The notes beneath the pieces are model-generated. The model did not search any database and was not told the DNA's origin. It saw only the letters and a program-made list of their open reading frames with translations. Source: Neocallimastix lanati (nom. inval.) (Eukaryota > Neocallimastigomycota > Neocallimastigomycetes > Neocallimastigales > Neocallimastigaceae). From it: a stretch of 64,000 nt of DNA. Both the position numbers and the translations under genes were made by a program. Of this stretch, positions 21,666 to 34,429 are shown one piece after another. Where the stretch lies: positions 1 through 64,000 of the forward strand of contig JACVTC010000018.1 in assembly GCA_016946835.1 (NCBI GenBank), read 5' to 3'. Position 1 is the first letter of the stretch, and the number at the start of each line of letters is the position of its first letter.

Positions 21666-22464
21666 TAATTATATTTTTTGATACGTTCTTTGAAAATAGC
21701 ACGTGATGTAAGGTAATTCTATGACCGTTTATTTTCCCATGAAATGTACCATATCCTTCAAAGTAGCATTCGGTATTGTTAGCACATCTCATTGTAATGT
21801 TTTGTTTTTTAAAATCAGCTAATAGATACTTATTATTTGTAATATGTTCAGAGGAACCTGTGTCATAGGTCCATTGAGTACTATATGGATATTGTTCGTC
21901 TGATGATAAATATTCAAGGTTGAATATATTTTTATTATTTACTTGACGATACGGTTTTGTATTCATAAATGAATGATATGCTGAGCAACCCCAACTATAC
22001 ACATGATCATTTGAAAGTAAAAAATTAATGAAAAATGAAATATTATTATTAAAATTGTTGTTTAATATAAAATTATTATTAGTTGTTATCATGTGATTAT
22101 CCATTGTTTCTATGTTATTTATGGATTCATCATCGGTATATTCAATGCTATTAATGGAATAATCATAATAGTTATTATAAAGTTCATCGAAGGAGACATA
22201 GTCATCGTTATGTTCGATGTTTTTTAAAGATCCAGTTTGTTTTTTGTAATTATATTTATGTTTCTTTTGATTGATACTTTTGTTTTTGTAATTTTTTGAG
22301 TTTCTAATTCTTTTGTTTGTCTTCGCATTGAAAAAACATTCGTTAGTGGAATGTCCGTTGATTTTACAAATGTGACAAAATTTCTTGTTGGAAGGATAAG
22401 ATTTTGAGTTGCGTAGATTTTTAGTATGATGGTAGACGTGGTTAAGATCATAATCAAGGTCCAT
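21574..22464 (-). pseudogene. Copia gag C-terminus (zinc knuckle) and protease
   Basis: The CCHC knuckle CHICKINGHSTNEC (CX2CX4HX4C) lies at about residues 30-43 of this frame. After a spacer comes the protease active site DTGSSEH at about residue 200 (YDTGSSEHITNN). The frame overlaps gag upstream in another register and shifts again near 21650 in a caaaaagaagg run before integrase. Confidence 0.82.
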
Positions 22465-23212
22465 GTTGTCTTCTTGAGGAATTTTGAATATAATTGTTGT
22501 TTAAACTAGTGAGTCTATTGGACTTACTATTATATTTTCTAATAAAAATCTTATTTTTGATATCATTGTAGAATTCAATCGGGTTGACGTCTGCGCTAAA
22601 ATTTACAATATTTTTGATTTCATTTGGAAGAGCATTGTGTAAAATTGTGAGTTTTTCTAAATTGTTTGGATTTAAATTTGTGTCATGAAACATATTGAAA
22701 AGTTCCATAATTTCATTTATGACATCCATAGTGTTATTGATGTCACTTGCTTTAAGTTCATAGAGCCTCTTGTACCAAATAGAATGTTCTTCTTCTTCGT
22801 CTCTTTCGTAGAGTTGTTTAAGTTTCTCCATTTTTTCAAATGCTTTTTCTCTCCTTTCGATAAATTTTAAAACTTTATCTGTTACATTAGCGATGATTAT
22901 GGAGTTAGCCATAGCGTCGTTGGCAATCGCCTCTTCTATAGCGTTCTGTTGTTGAATCAATTGTTCTTGAATATTTTGGATATTGGCTTGAAGTTCCCGG
23001 TTATTTTGATTATTCTCGGCCTGAGCTTGTAGATTTTGGAGATCATTAGTTAATTGATTAAAGACGTTGGTTCGTTCAGCAATGATGTCGACTTCAGTAT
23101 ATTGGAATAGTCTCTTTCCTTTAAGGAAATTTTGAATAAAGAGGTACCAAGTACGAAAATTTTTTCCATTGAGTTTTTGGACAAAAGGTGTAGTAGTAGT
23201 GGCGGCGTTCAT
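22454..23212 (-). CDS. Copia gag
   Basis: The 252-residue frame starts 21 bases after the 5' LTR. It begins with a copia-type gag opening (KLNGKNFRTWYLFIQNFL), followed by a Gln/Asn-rich helix (about residues 50-100) and a charged region with a MELFNMF block. It ends just before the zinc knuckle, which lies in another frame; in most copia elements gag and knuckle are one frame, so this is probably a frameshifted C-terminus. Confidence 0.75.
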   Translation of the reverse strand: MNAATTTTPFVQKLNGKNFRTWYLFIQNFLKGKRLFQYTEVDIIAERTNVFNQLTNDLQNLQAQAENNQNNRELQANIQNIQEQLIQQQNAIEEAIANDAMANSIIIANVTDKVLKFIERREKAFEKMEKLKQLYERDEEEEHSIWYKRLYELKASDINNTMDVINEIMELFNMFHDTNLNPNNLEKLTILHNALPNEIKNIVNFSADVNPIEFYNDIKNKIFIRKYNSKSNRLTSLNNNYIQNSSRRQHGP

Positions 23213-23233
23213 GGTAGAAAAAGACTCTTAATC

Positions 23234-23529
23234 TAATAAATATAGTATATCAAATTTATTTATTTAATAATTATTTATTTATTATTTATAAAATAATAAG
23301 GTAATTACAAGGATATTAAATTAGGGTAAAATTAATGACATTTATACACATGTTGTGGCTTGATTTTATTTATCATTTGATCAAAACTATTTCTAATTTA
23401 CATAAAAAATTGCGAATAATTTAATTACAAATTTATAAAAATAATTGCTAATACTTTAATTAAATTACGAATTTTAATTTATTTATTTCAAATAATTTAT
23501 TTTAATATTTTAAATCAATATTTATAACA
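23234..23529 (-). repeat. 5' LTR of copia element 1
   Basis: On the minus strand it starts tgttataaatattg. It differs from the 3' LTR by about four substitutions and two indels. No primer-binding site starting TGG was recognised after it. Confidence 0.88.
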
Positions 23530-23690
23530 AGTTTTATTAATTTCATAAAGGGTTAAATTAAATTGATTTAACCTGAATCTAGTATCGCAATAGTGCATTG
23601 TGCAATGTGAAGTGTTTTTGTAAGTGGCTCGCTTTTTTTTAATAATTAAATAAATAATAAATATTCTTTTTTTTTATATATATATATAAT

Positions 23691-23906
23691 TTAATAATAT
23701 TCAATTATAAAAAATAATTTTTTATAATTCTTTTTTAATATGCCTGAAAATATTATTAAAATAAACTGGTTTTTATCATTTATTTTATCAAAAACTATGC
23801 TACAACATCTATTGATTAAGCCTTCCAAATTTAGATATATATCAACGATTTGGTTTTTATCATCAAATATATGTAAAAATACTATAATTTTAAACTCAGA
23901 AAACAC
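23691..23906 (-). CDS. Hypothetical 71-residue ORF inside the inverted-repeat element
   Basis: The product (start MFSEFKIIVFLHIFDDKNQ) has more mixed composition than the chance frames nearby and includes a Cys pair (NRCC). It resembles no family I know. It could be the remnant of a gene carried by the element or a chance frame. It has no intron signs and no neighbour with a related role. Confidence 0.2.
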   Translation of the reverse strand: MFSEFKIIVFLHIFDDKNQIVDIYLNLEGLINRCCSIVFDKINDKNQFILIIFSGILKKNYKKLFFIIEYY

Positions 23907-24010
23907 ATAAAGAACCCGTTACGCAATGCTGCTCATGGAGACAAGCGAGAAAATCGAGCACGGAACGCAGTAGAGCTGCGTAGATTTGTCGAGATTAGTC
24001 GGGAGTGAAT
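23905..24010. other. GC-richer core of the inverted-repeat element
   Basis: About 100 bases of balanced composition between the AT-rich arms. It contains a perfect 6-bp hairpin (acgcag 23965, ctgcgt 23976, 5-base loop) and repeated cgag motifs. No coding frame is seen. It could be a structured RNA or a transposase-binding region. Confidence 0.4.
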
Positions 24011-24803
24011 AATAGAATATAATATTATTTCTTTTGAAATGGTTATTTGATGTTATTTAATTGAAAAAATATATTATTATTTCTTTTAAAATAATAATTA
24101 TTTATATATTTATTTATGATTGTATAGAATATCTTAATAATGTATGACTTTATTTAAAATAATTTATACGCCATATTGTGAAATGCACGATCCCCCAAAA
24201 AAATATTATTATTTATATATTTATTTATGATTGTATGGAATATCTTAAAAATGTATGGCTTTATTTAAAAGTTTTATACGCCATATTATGAAATGCACGA
24301 TTTGCACTATTGCGAAACGCACTAGATTCAGGTTAAATGGGAATCATGCCTTTCTGCAATCGTGCATTTCGCAATGTGGCATTTATATTATTTTAAATAA
24401 AGCCATACATTTTTAAGACATTCTATACAATCATAAATAAATATATAAATAATTATTAATAATTGTTATTTTAAAAGAAATAATAATATATTTTTTTCAA
24501 TTAAATATTATTAAATAACTATTTCACAAAGAAATAATAATATATACTATTAAAAAAGAATTATAAAAAATTATTTTTAAAATTGAATATTTTATATATA
24601 TAAAAAAAAGAACATTTATTATTTATTTAATTATTTATTTAATTAAAAAACAAGCCACATATAAAATACGCCACATTGAGAAATGCATGATGCGAAACGC
24701 ACTAGATTCAGGTTAAATCCATTTAATTTAACCCATTATGAAATTAATAAAACTAAAAATTGAAGGAAGAAGACGACAACTTCACATAAATTAATAGCGA
24801 TTT

Positions 24804-26021
24804 ACAATTCTTTTTTTCTTTTTTTTCTTTTTTTTTTAAAAAAAAAAAAAAATTAAAATTTATAAAATAAAATTAAAAAAAATTTAAATGAACACAGACA
24901 CATGCACAAAAAAATTTTTTTATTTTGTTTTGTCAAAAATCTTTTAATTTCTATAGTAAAAAAAATTTTATAAAAAAGAAAAGAAAAGAAATTTAAAAAA
25001 AAATTTTTATATTTAATTTTTTATATTTCTTTTCTTTTCTTTTCTTTTTTTTCTTTTCTTTTCTTTTTTTTTTTTGTCCTACCTTCGATCAATTATTTAA
25101 AAAAAAAAAAAATTTTTTTTTTGCATTTACTTTTAAGGAAATTATTTAAATTTAATTAATTAAAAATCAAAAAAAAAAAAAAAATTTTTTTATTTATTAT
25201 TAAATGTTAATTTGTTAAAGAAGAATAAAAAAAAAGAAAAATTATTTCAATAGTTATATTACAATATATAACAATATTTATTTATTATTAATTATTAATT
25301 ATTAATTATTAATTATTAAAAAAAAAAACATTTTTTTTTAATAGTTATTATTTTCATAATATATTCATTATTCTTTTATATAATTATTTTCATAATATAT
25401 CCATTATTCTTTTATATAATTATTTTCATATTTTCATAATTAACAGTAAAAGAATAGCTCATCATCCATAAAAAAAAAATATATAATGAACACAATATAT
25501 TGTTTACAAAATTAAAAAAAAAAAATTAAATTAAAAAAAAATTAAAATTAAAATTAACCTAATTCATAAATAAATAAATAATAAATAAATAAATAAATAA
25601 TAAATAAATAATAATTAAATAATCATTAAATAATCATTAAATAATATTTATTAGAATAAATAAATTTTATATTTATTTCATTGAAACATATCATGGAGGA
25701 TGAAAAATGTTTCAGTGATGGATATTTTCATATTGTAAGAAGTTTTTTTTTTTATTTAATTTATTATTGTAATTTATTATGAAAGTGGGAAAATAATATA
25801 AAATATAAAATAAAGAATTGTTTATATTATCCCATGTCTTAAAGGAATATTAAAGAGATAATTGAATAGATAAATAATAATAATGATAATAATGATATAT
25901 ATATATATTTTATTGATATCAATATTAACATAATAATAATGATAAAAAGAAAAAAAGAAAGAGAAAGTGTTAAGTGTAAGAGAAATTAATTTAAAATATA
26001 ACATGTAATATATATTAAAAG
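24804..26021. other. A/T homopolymer desert
   Basis: Runs of A and T (for example 24830-24852, 25062-25074, 25096-25120) and tttct repeats fill the stretch. The only coding-like fragment is at 25693. Confidence 0.6.
25693..25734 (+). other. Candidate small first exon (14 codons)
   Basis: ATG opens MEDEKCFSDGYFHI and is followed at once by a strong donor gtaaga. Composition is unlike the surrounding AT filler. No matching downstream exon was recognised, so this is a weak suggestion only. Confidence 0.15.
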
Positions 26022-26206
<185 letters not shown>

Positions 26207-26494
26207 TGAGCTGTTTTAAAAAATTATAAAGTCTAAATGAAACAATTAAGGGTTACAATTTTATATCAGGGAAAAAAAATCAAATGAAGATATAAAACAC
26301 AAATAAAAACTTTAATTATTATTAATATAAATTTATAAGTAATCGCATGAAAATAAAATTATTAAGTAATCACATGGAAATAAATTTATAAATTATGAAA
26401 ATAATAGAAAAAAAAAAAAAAAAAGAAACTTTGATATAAAACAACATGAATAATATGATTATATTTATTTTTATTATGATTTCTTTTTTGATCA

Positions 26495-27170
26495 AATAAA
26501 TAATAAATAATAAATAATAAATAATAAATAATAAATAATAAATAATAAATAATAAATAATAAATAATAAATAATAAATAATAAATAATAAATAATAAATA
26601 ATAAATAATAAATAATAAATAATAATAATAAATAATAAATAATAAATAATAAATAATAAATAATAAATAATAAATAATAAATAATAAATAATAAATAATA
26701 AATAATAAATAATAAATAATAAATAATAATAATAAGAGTATTTATTAATAAATAATAAATAATAAATAATAAAAAAGAGTATTTATTAATAAATAATAAA
26801 TAATAAATAATAAAATAATAAAATAATAAATAATAAATAATAAAAAAGAGTATTTATTAATAAATAATAAATAATAAATAATAAATAATAAATAATAAAT
26901 AATAAATAATAATAAATAATAAATAATAAATAATAAATAATAAATAATAAATAATAAATAATAAATAATAAATAATAAATAATAAATAATAAATAATAAA
27001 TAATAAATAATAAATAATAAATAATATAATAAATAATAAATAATAAATAATAAATAATAAATAATAAATAATAAATAATAAATAATAAATAATAAATAAT
27101 AAATAATAATAATAATAATAAATAATAAATAGTTAATAATAAATAATAAATAATAAATAATATAAATAAT
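26495..27170. repeat. (AATAAAT)n 7-bp minisatellite, about 670 bp
   Basis: A 7-base unit repeated with high regularity, interrupted three times by a module containing agagtatttattaat (about 26736, 26776, 26847), which suggests local duplication of a larger block. There is no gene. Confidence 0.85.
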
Positions 27171-30100
27171 TAATAATTTTAAATATTTAAATAATTAATA
27201 TAATTTTAAATATTTAAATAATTTAAATAATTTAAATAATTTAAATAATTAAATATTAATAAGATTTGTGTTAAGTAATTATGTAAAACTTCCATTTAAC
27301 TTCTATTGAAATAATTAATCATTAATTTTCTAATGTTTCAAGTTTCAAAGTTCCAAGTTTTTTGTTACAAATGCACACTTATTTTACGAAATGAACACTA
27401 TATATTTCCTGTATAAAAATAAAAATAAAAATAAAAATAATAATAAAATAACAAATAAAAATAAGAATAAAAATAATAATAAAATAAAAAATAAAAATAA
27501 GAATAAAAATAAAATTAAAATTAAAAATAAAAAAATAGAAATAAAACTTTAATTATAATAATTAAAATTATATTAAAATAAACAAAATAAACAAAATAAA
27601 AATAAAAATAAAAAACATAAAAAAATTTTATTATTTATTTATTTATTTATTAGAAAGCTGCGGTTCATTTAAAAAAAAAAAAAAAAAAAAACATTAAATA
27701 TTACTAATAATGAAAATTATAGTATATAATAATTATGATAATATATAATATGAATAATTATAATGATATACATAAATTGATAATAATATTTATAATGCAA
27801 TAATATATAATAATTGATAATAATAACTGAAAAAGGATTAGTCAATATAAAATATGATATGTACACTTTGAAATATAATATTATTTAATTGAATTTTATT
27901 TATTGTTCATTTATTTATTTTAAAAGATTATTTTTATAAATATTAATCTTTTAAAAATCATTTTCCTTTTTATAGTTTACATACAAATTATTACATAATC
28001 AAACATTATAAATATATATAATACTTTATAATGTAAATAATTTAAATATTAGTTTGAACTTTTACTATAAATAAATAATAAATAATTAAATAATAAAATA
28101 ATTAAATAATTAAATAATTAAATAAAAAATTGAATAGAATAAAACTTTAAATAATAATGAATTAAGAAATATAATAAAGGTAGATAGATTAAAAAAGTAT
28201 GGAATTACTAAAAATTAAACTAATGAAAAATTATAGTAATAAAAGTTATATAAGAGAACTTGTAAAAATGTGTTGTTTAGAAATTTCTTTTGTAAAAATG
28301 ACTGTTTTATAGGAAATTTAGAGAATTAGTATAAATGAGAATATAAAAAATTACTAATTAACCATAAAAACTAGATAATAATTATAATAATTAAAGGTTA
28401 CTAAATGACCTACAAAATTAAGAATATATTTAAAAATTCAATTTAAAAAGTTTTAGTATAGGTTGACTAATTAATCTTCAATGAGTTATTATATGAAATA
28501 TTTAATAAAATCATAGATTATAAGTTAAATATTTCTAATTTTATTTAATCAAGTTTTTTTCATTATTATTTTTTTTATTTTATTTTATTTATTTTTTATT
28601 CTATTTAATAGAATAGATTATAGTGGGAAACAGCAACAGATTTCCTTTCTTTTCTTTATCATCTACACATTTATATAGGAAATAAATAAATAGATAAATA
28701 AATAAATAAGTAAATAAATAAATAGATAAATAAATAAATAAATAAATAAATGGATGAAAGAAAAATGATCCAATAGAATGCAATGATTTCATTTAAATAA
28801 AATAAAACTTTATTAATTAATAAATTATAAAAATAATATAAATAGAATTAAATAATAAATAATAAATAAATATAAATATAAATAAATAAATATAAATAAA
28901 TAAATAAATATATTTTATTTTATTTTTACAAATATTCAATTAATATAAAAATTTTATTAATTCAATAAAAAAAATAAATAAATATGAAAAAATCATATAA
29001 AAAAAAAAAAAAAAGATTATACTCTCCATCAATCATAATATTGTTTTTATTATTAGTGTAATACTAAATTATTTTATTATTCATTATTTGTTTTATCAAA
29101 TTATTTTATTATTCATTATATTTAGTATTATTGAAAAGTAGGTAATCATTTTGTTAATTTTATTAACATTTATTCCATAAAAACAAAATTATTATTAAAA
29201 TCTTTTTTTATTATTATTTATTAATTATTATTATCATATATGAAAGAAAAAAAAAATTTTTTTTTCTAATTATAACAAATAATAAAATGATTTTCTTTTG
29301 TATAATTTTAATATATAAAATAAAAAAAAATTTTTTTTTTCTTTTTTTCTTTTTCTTTTTTTTATATTTATTATTTATATATATTTAGTTATTTGAAACT
29401 TTATTATTACTATTTTTATCTAATAAAGAAAATAATAGGAAAAAAAAAGTTAAATCTATTCATTTTATTATTAATATATAATATTTATTATTATTATTAT
29501 TATTAATATATATTATTAATGTTTATTATTTATTATTCAATTATTTATTTATTATTCAATTATTTATTTATTATTTATTATTTATTTATTATTTATTATT
29601 CAATTATTTATTATATAATTATTACAATATATTTTGATTGCTATTATTTATTATTGATAATTTTTTTTGTATTATTACTCTCCATATATAATAGATGTAA
29701 TAAATATAAATATTTGATAATAATTTCATAAAAAAATTTTTTTTTAAAAAAAATAGAGATAAAAATTAAATTTATTATTATTTCTTTTATTTTGATACAA
29801 AAACAAATTACAGATTGCACCTATCAACAATAAGCCTTCTAACTTTAATACTAAGAAATTTAAATAAATAAAAATATTAATATATGATTTTTTTTTAAAA
29901 ATAATATATATTTAATCATTTATTTTTGGTATATTTTGGTTTGGAAAGGAAGCCAATATGGTAAGAAAACTGGTAGAATTGAAAGAAAAGTTAAAAATAA
30001 TAATTTTTATTAAATTTTTTTTTTTCATCTTAACTCATGGAATGAAACCTTTACCTTAATATCGAAAGGATTATTATTTATTTTATTATTTTATTATTTA

Positions 30101-31618
30101 TTTTTATTATTTATATATATATATTTATTCACTTGTTTAATTGTTCAGTTATTTAATTATTTTATTATATAGTTATTCTATTATTATCTATTATTATTTT
30201 ATTATTCTAATTATTTAGTTATATATAAAATAGTTGAAGATGGATTTTCAATTTTTTTTTTTTTTTTTATAAATTTTTTTATATTTCTTTTCTGGAATTA
30301 AAACTTTAAATTATATAAAATTTTTTTTTCATTTAAATTATAAATTTAAGTTTTAGATTTAATTAAATTAAATTAAATTAAATTAAATTAAAATTTTTTT
30401 AATTTTTTTAATCTATTTTATGGACGAATAAAAAAATTTTTTGATTTAATTTAATTTATTAGAAAATTTTTTTGATTAAATTTTTAAATTTATTTTAATT
30501 TAATTTAATATTTAAATATTTAAATATTTTAATATTTAATCATTGAATAATTATTGAAATTTTATTTATTATAGTTTATAGAATAAAGAAAATAAATAAA
30601 TAAATAATAAATAAATAAATAAATAATAAATAAATAAATAACAATAATAATAAATAAATAAATAAATAAATAATAAATAAATAATAAAAAAAATATCAAT
30701 TGAATATTTAAACATTTCAATCACTATTTATTTATATATCTTTTATTTTATTATTATTATTATTATTTTTTATTGATTTATTATTTACTTACAAAATGAT
30801 AGATATATAAAATAATAAATAGATATAAATATAAAATAATAAATAGTAGTAGAATAACAATAAATAGATATGTTATATGTTATCATTATAAAAGAATAAA
30901 TAGAATAGAGAGAAATAAAAGATTTCTCGTTTTTTTAAATGGAATATTATTATTTTAAATTTAAATTAAATTTTGATTTGTTTAGCAATTAATTAATTAA
31001 TTAATTAATTAAATTAGAAATTCAACTTTTTTAAATCAATTTAGATTCTATCCTAAATAAATAAATAAATAAATAGATAAATAAATAAATAAATAAATAA
31101 AAATAAAAATAAATTATATCAGTAATAATATCAATTATATACTCTTCATATATTATTAATTGGAATTCTTGGATAATTTATTTTTATTTTTTTTTTTAAT
31201 TGAAATTAACTCATTTATTTATATTTTATAATTATTTATTTATTTATATTTATAGACTAAAAAAAAAAAAAGTCAATTTATCATCATCATCATCATCATT
31301 ATTGTTTATTATTATTGTTTATTATTATTGTTTATTATTAAAAAGAAAGAAAATGAATGGTTAATGAAAAATTTTCAAAACTTGTATTAAATTTTTATAA
31401 TTTTTTTTTTCTGGAGGTTTCAAAAAGTCAACTAAATTAATAAAAAATAAAAAGATAAAGAAATAAAAAAAAAAAAAATTAAACTAGATAAAAAAAAAAA
31501 AATAGAATATTTAAATAGGATTAAATAGTTTTCATTTAGTCATTTCATTCCAAATGAAATAATCATTTTTAATTCATATTAATAAAAATATATATAAAAG
31601 AGTAAAAAAAAAAAATAA

Positions 31619-31755
31619 GATATTCAATTAATTCTTTTTTCATTATAACATGATATGATATGAATATAAATATTTTAATTATTTTTTTTTTTTTTCAATT
31701 AGAATATTTATATTCATATCATATCATATTCTAATGAAAAAAGAATTGAATATAT
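31619..31755. repeat. Long hairpin / inverted repeat
   Basis: Arms 31620-31675 and 31702-31753 are complementary over about 50 bases with few mismatches (catgatatgatatgaatat in one arm, atattcatatcatatcat in the other). They surround a T-rich loop of about 25 bases. It is more complex than simple AT repeats, so it could be a MITE or a cruciform-forming site. Confidence 0.65.
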
Positions 31756-31793
31756 ACAAATATATAAATATATATATATACAAAAATTAATAA

Positions 31794-31798
<5 letters not shown>

Positions 31799-31839
<41 letters not shown>
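31799..31839. repeat. (TA)n microsatellite
   Basis: About 20 tandem TA units. Confidence 0.85.
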
Positions 31840-31843
<4 letters not shown>

Positions 31844-32537
31844 ATAGAGTAATTTATGTAATTAATAATTAATTTTATGAATATATAATAGTATTATTCA
31901 TTATAATAATTAATATTATACTGTTAATAATTAATATTATAATCAATACTAATATTTTATTATTTATTTATTATTGTTATTATTAAATATTATTATATAT
32001 TATTATTATTATTATATATTATTATTATTATTATAATTGTTATTATTATTATTTAATTATTTATTATGATTTACCACTGTTACAATAATGAATGACTGTC
32101 CATGAAAATATGGATGAGTTCCATATTCTGTTATTTATTATTATTATTATTATTATTTTTTTTAAAAATTAGTTTTAAATCTCTTTTAATAAATTTTAAT
32201 AAATAATAGAATTAGAGTTAATTAGATGTATCATTTATACTGAATTCAATTTATTTTAATATATGTAGAATATATTGAAACAAAAAAAAAGGAAAAAGGA
32301 AAAAAAAAAAAAAAAAGTAAAAAATTATATAAAAAAATTATTGTATTAAAAATTAAACTTTATTTATTTATTTATTATTTATTATTTATTTTAATCTTCC
32401 ATTTATAATAATTAAATTTTTAATATAATAATATATATTTATATATATATTTTTAAAATTTTAATTATTAATTTTTTTATCTTTTAATTGATTTAAATTA
32501 ATTATGATTAAATAAATTAATAAACAAACAGATAAAC

Positions 32538-32540
32538 ATA

Positions 32541-32603
<63 letters not shown>

Positions 32604-32645
32604 AATAATAAATAAATAAATAAACAAATAAATAAATAAATGAAT
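32538..32645. repeat. (AAAT)n microsatellite
   Basis: Tandem aaat units with a few substitutions. Confidence 0.85.
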
Positions 32646-34129
32646 GAAATAATAAATAAAAAAAAATATAAAACTAAAACAAATTTCTTTCTTTTTTTTT
32701 TATTTTATATTTTAAATATTTTTTATAATTTATAGAAATAATTTATTTTTACTTTCTTTTTTTTTTTTTTTGAATTTTTATTATAAAAAAAAAAATAAAG
32801 GAAAATAATAGAAACAAATAATAATAAAACATAATAGTTAAATTTTTTATTTGTTTAATTATTTTTATTTTTATTTTTTATCTATATTCTATAGAACCTT
32901 TTTTTTTTTTTTATTTATGATATAAAAAAAAAAGTGGTTATTCGAAACCTATCTGTATATAATTTTTTATTAAACATATTTTTTGAAGAAAATATATTTA
33001 TATATCAAATAAAATAATAAAAAATAAAAAAAAAAAAATAAAAAAAAAAAATAAAGAAATATATATTTTTAAAATTATTCTTTAAGAAAAAAACATGTTT
33101 AAACAATTAATAAATTAGTATTAATGTGAAAAATAAAGTAAAAAAAAAAAAAAATAAAACATAATAATAATAGTAAAAAAAAGTTTATTAACAAATAAAA
33201 AATTTTTTTCAATTTTTTTTCGAAAAAAAATAAAATAAAATTATGAAAACTATTCTATCTATTTAATAGCAATAATAATAATAATAATAGAAATCATAAT
33301 AATATAAAATAATACTTTTTATATATAATATTTAGTATTATAACATTTTTCTTTTTTGAGAAAGAAAAAAAAAATTTTTTTTAAAAAAGAAAGTACCCAT
33401 TTATCCATATATTTTTAAAAATCTTTGAAAGATTTTTTTTTTTTTTAAAAAACTCAAAACAATATTTATTTGATAAGAATAAAAATAATACTTTCTTTTT
33501 GTTGTATAAGCTTTAAAAAAAAAATACAAATACAACAAAACTTTAGATTAATACTTAATAGAAATAACAAAAAAAAAATATATTTAGTATTTATATATAT
33601 ATTTAAATATAAAATATATATATCTTTTACGAAATTATTATTTAAATACTTATCTAGTTATTACTGTAAAATATTAATATACAATAAGTAATTATTAAAA
33701 ACCAAAAACAAAGCAATACAAAATTAAATTATTTTAATATATATTATATTTAATAATATTAAAAAAAAAAAAAAAAGAAAACTATTAAATTAAATTAAGA
33801 AGAAAAAAAAAAAAAAAGTGATATCACTTCACTTCTTTCTCACAATTTTATAAAATAATATTTTTGCTATTTATTAGTTTAGTAGTACCTATAGCTTCTT
33901 TTCTTTTAATTATTTTATTATTTAATATAATTTTATTAAATTAAATTAAATAAATAGAAATATTATATATTTTTTATCATATATATTATATAAATTTTTA
34001 TTTATTTATTTATTTTTTTCTTTTTCATTTGAGATATTTTAATATCCAAAAATTTTTAAAGCATAACGAATAATAAAAAATTTTAAAATAATAATATTAA
34101 AAATAATAATATTAATAATAATAATTGAA

Positions 34130-34429
34130 ACTCTACAATCAACTATCTTTTCTATTATCCAAGGAAATACTTAATTTTAAATTTTTACTCTATCTAAGGT
34201 ATGCATATATTTTTTTATTTTGTAAAAAGAAAAAAAAAAAAAAATAAAAATAAAAATATTATAATTTTTTTTAAAAAAGGAAAAAAAAATATTAAAAAAA
34301 TTTTTTTTAATATACATTATTTATATATAATATTAAAAATTTAATTTTACATGTTTTATTAAATATTATATATATATGCATTTATTCATTTATTATATTT
34401 TATTTTATTTTGTTTTATTTTTTCAATAA
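34130..34429 (+). promoter_or_regulatory. Probable 5' UTR and upstream region of the 7TM-RGS gene
   Basis: A less repetitive stretch at 34125-34198 (ctctacaatcaactatc ... ctatctaag) ends in a donor-like gtatgc at 34199. An acceptor-like atatag ends at 34439. If this intron is used, the start codon would be the second Met (34445) instead of 34430. Confidence 0.35.

Larger units (their letters stand above)
17938..23529 (-). mobile_element. Ty1/copia LTR retrotransposon, full length but broken
   Basis: LTRs of 305 and 296 bp flank gag, CCHC/protease, integrase, then RT/RNase H in copia order on the minus strand. Target duplication AGTTT(T) sits at 17933 and 23530. The intact opposite arm of the surrounding inverted repeat (cttcaatttttagttttatt on its reverse strand) shows the empty site with a single copy. 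Three frameshifts and one in-frame TGA interrupt pol. The LTRs differ by a few substitutions and two indels, so this copy is older than Ty3/gypsy element 2. Confidence 0.92.
17885..24803. mobile_element. Inverted-repeat (foldback-type) element split by a copia insertion
   Basis: Outer arms begin aaatcg at 17885 and end cgattt at 24803. The left arm is cut at 17937 by the copia element and resumes at 23535. Joined in this way it matches the reverse complement of the right arm (about 24700-24803) at roughly 95% over 100 bases, and more loosely for another 150. Inside are further copies of two modules, one around gcgaaacgcactagattcag and one around cgccatattgtgaaatgcac, in both orientations. Without the copia the element is about 1.3 kb. 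No transposase is recognised. Flanking target duplication was not found. Confidence 0.7.
27171..34129. other. Long gene-poor AT desert
   Basis: About 7 kb of AT-rich sequence with runs of A, T, AAAT, AAT and AT units. Named repeats in it are (TA)n at 31799-31839, (AAAT)n at 32538-32645 and a hairpin at 31619-31755. Open frames here are short and made only of Ile, Tyr, Phe, Lys and Asn; none is supported as a gene. Confidence 0.6.

Noticed and set aside
26495-27170. Regular short repeats resembling a CRISPR-like array
   Set aside because: The 7-bp units have no spacers; this is a minisatellite in a eukaryotic genome.
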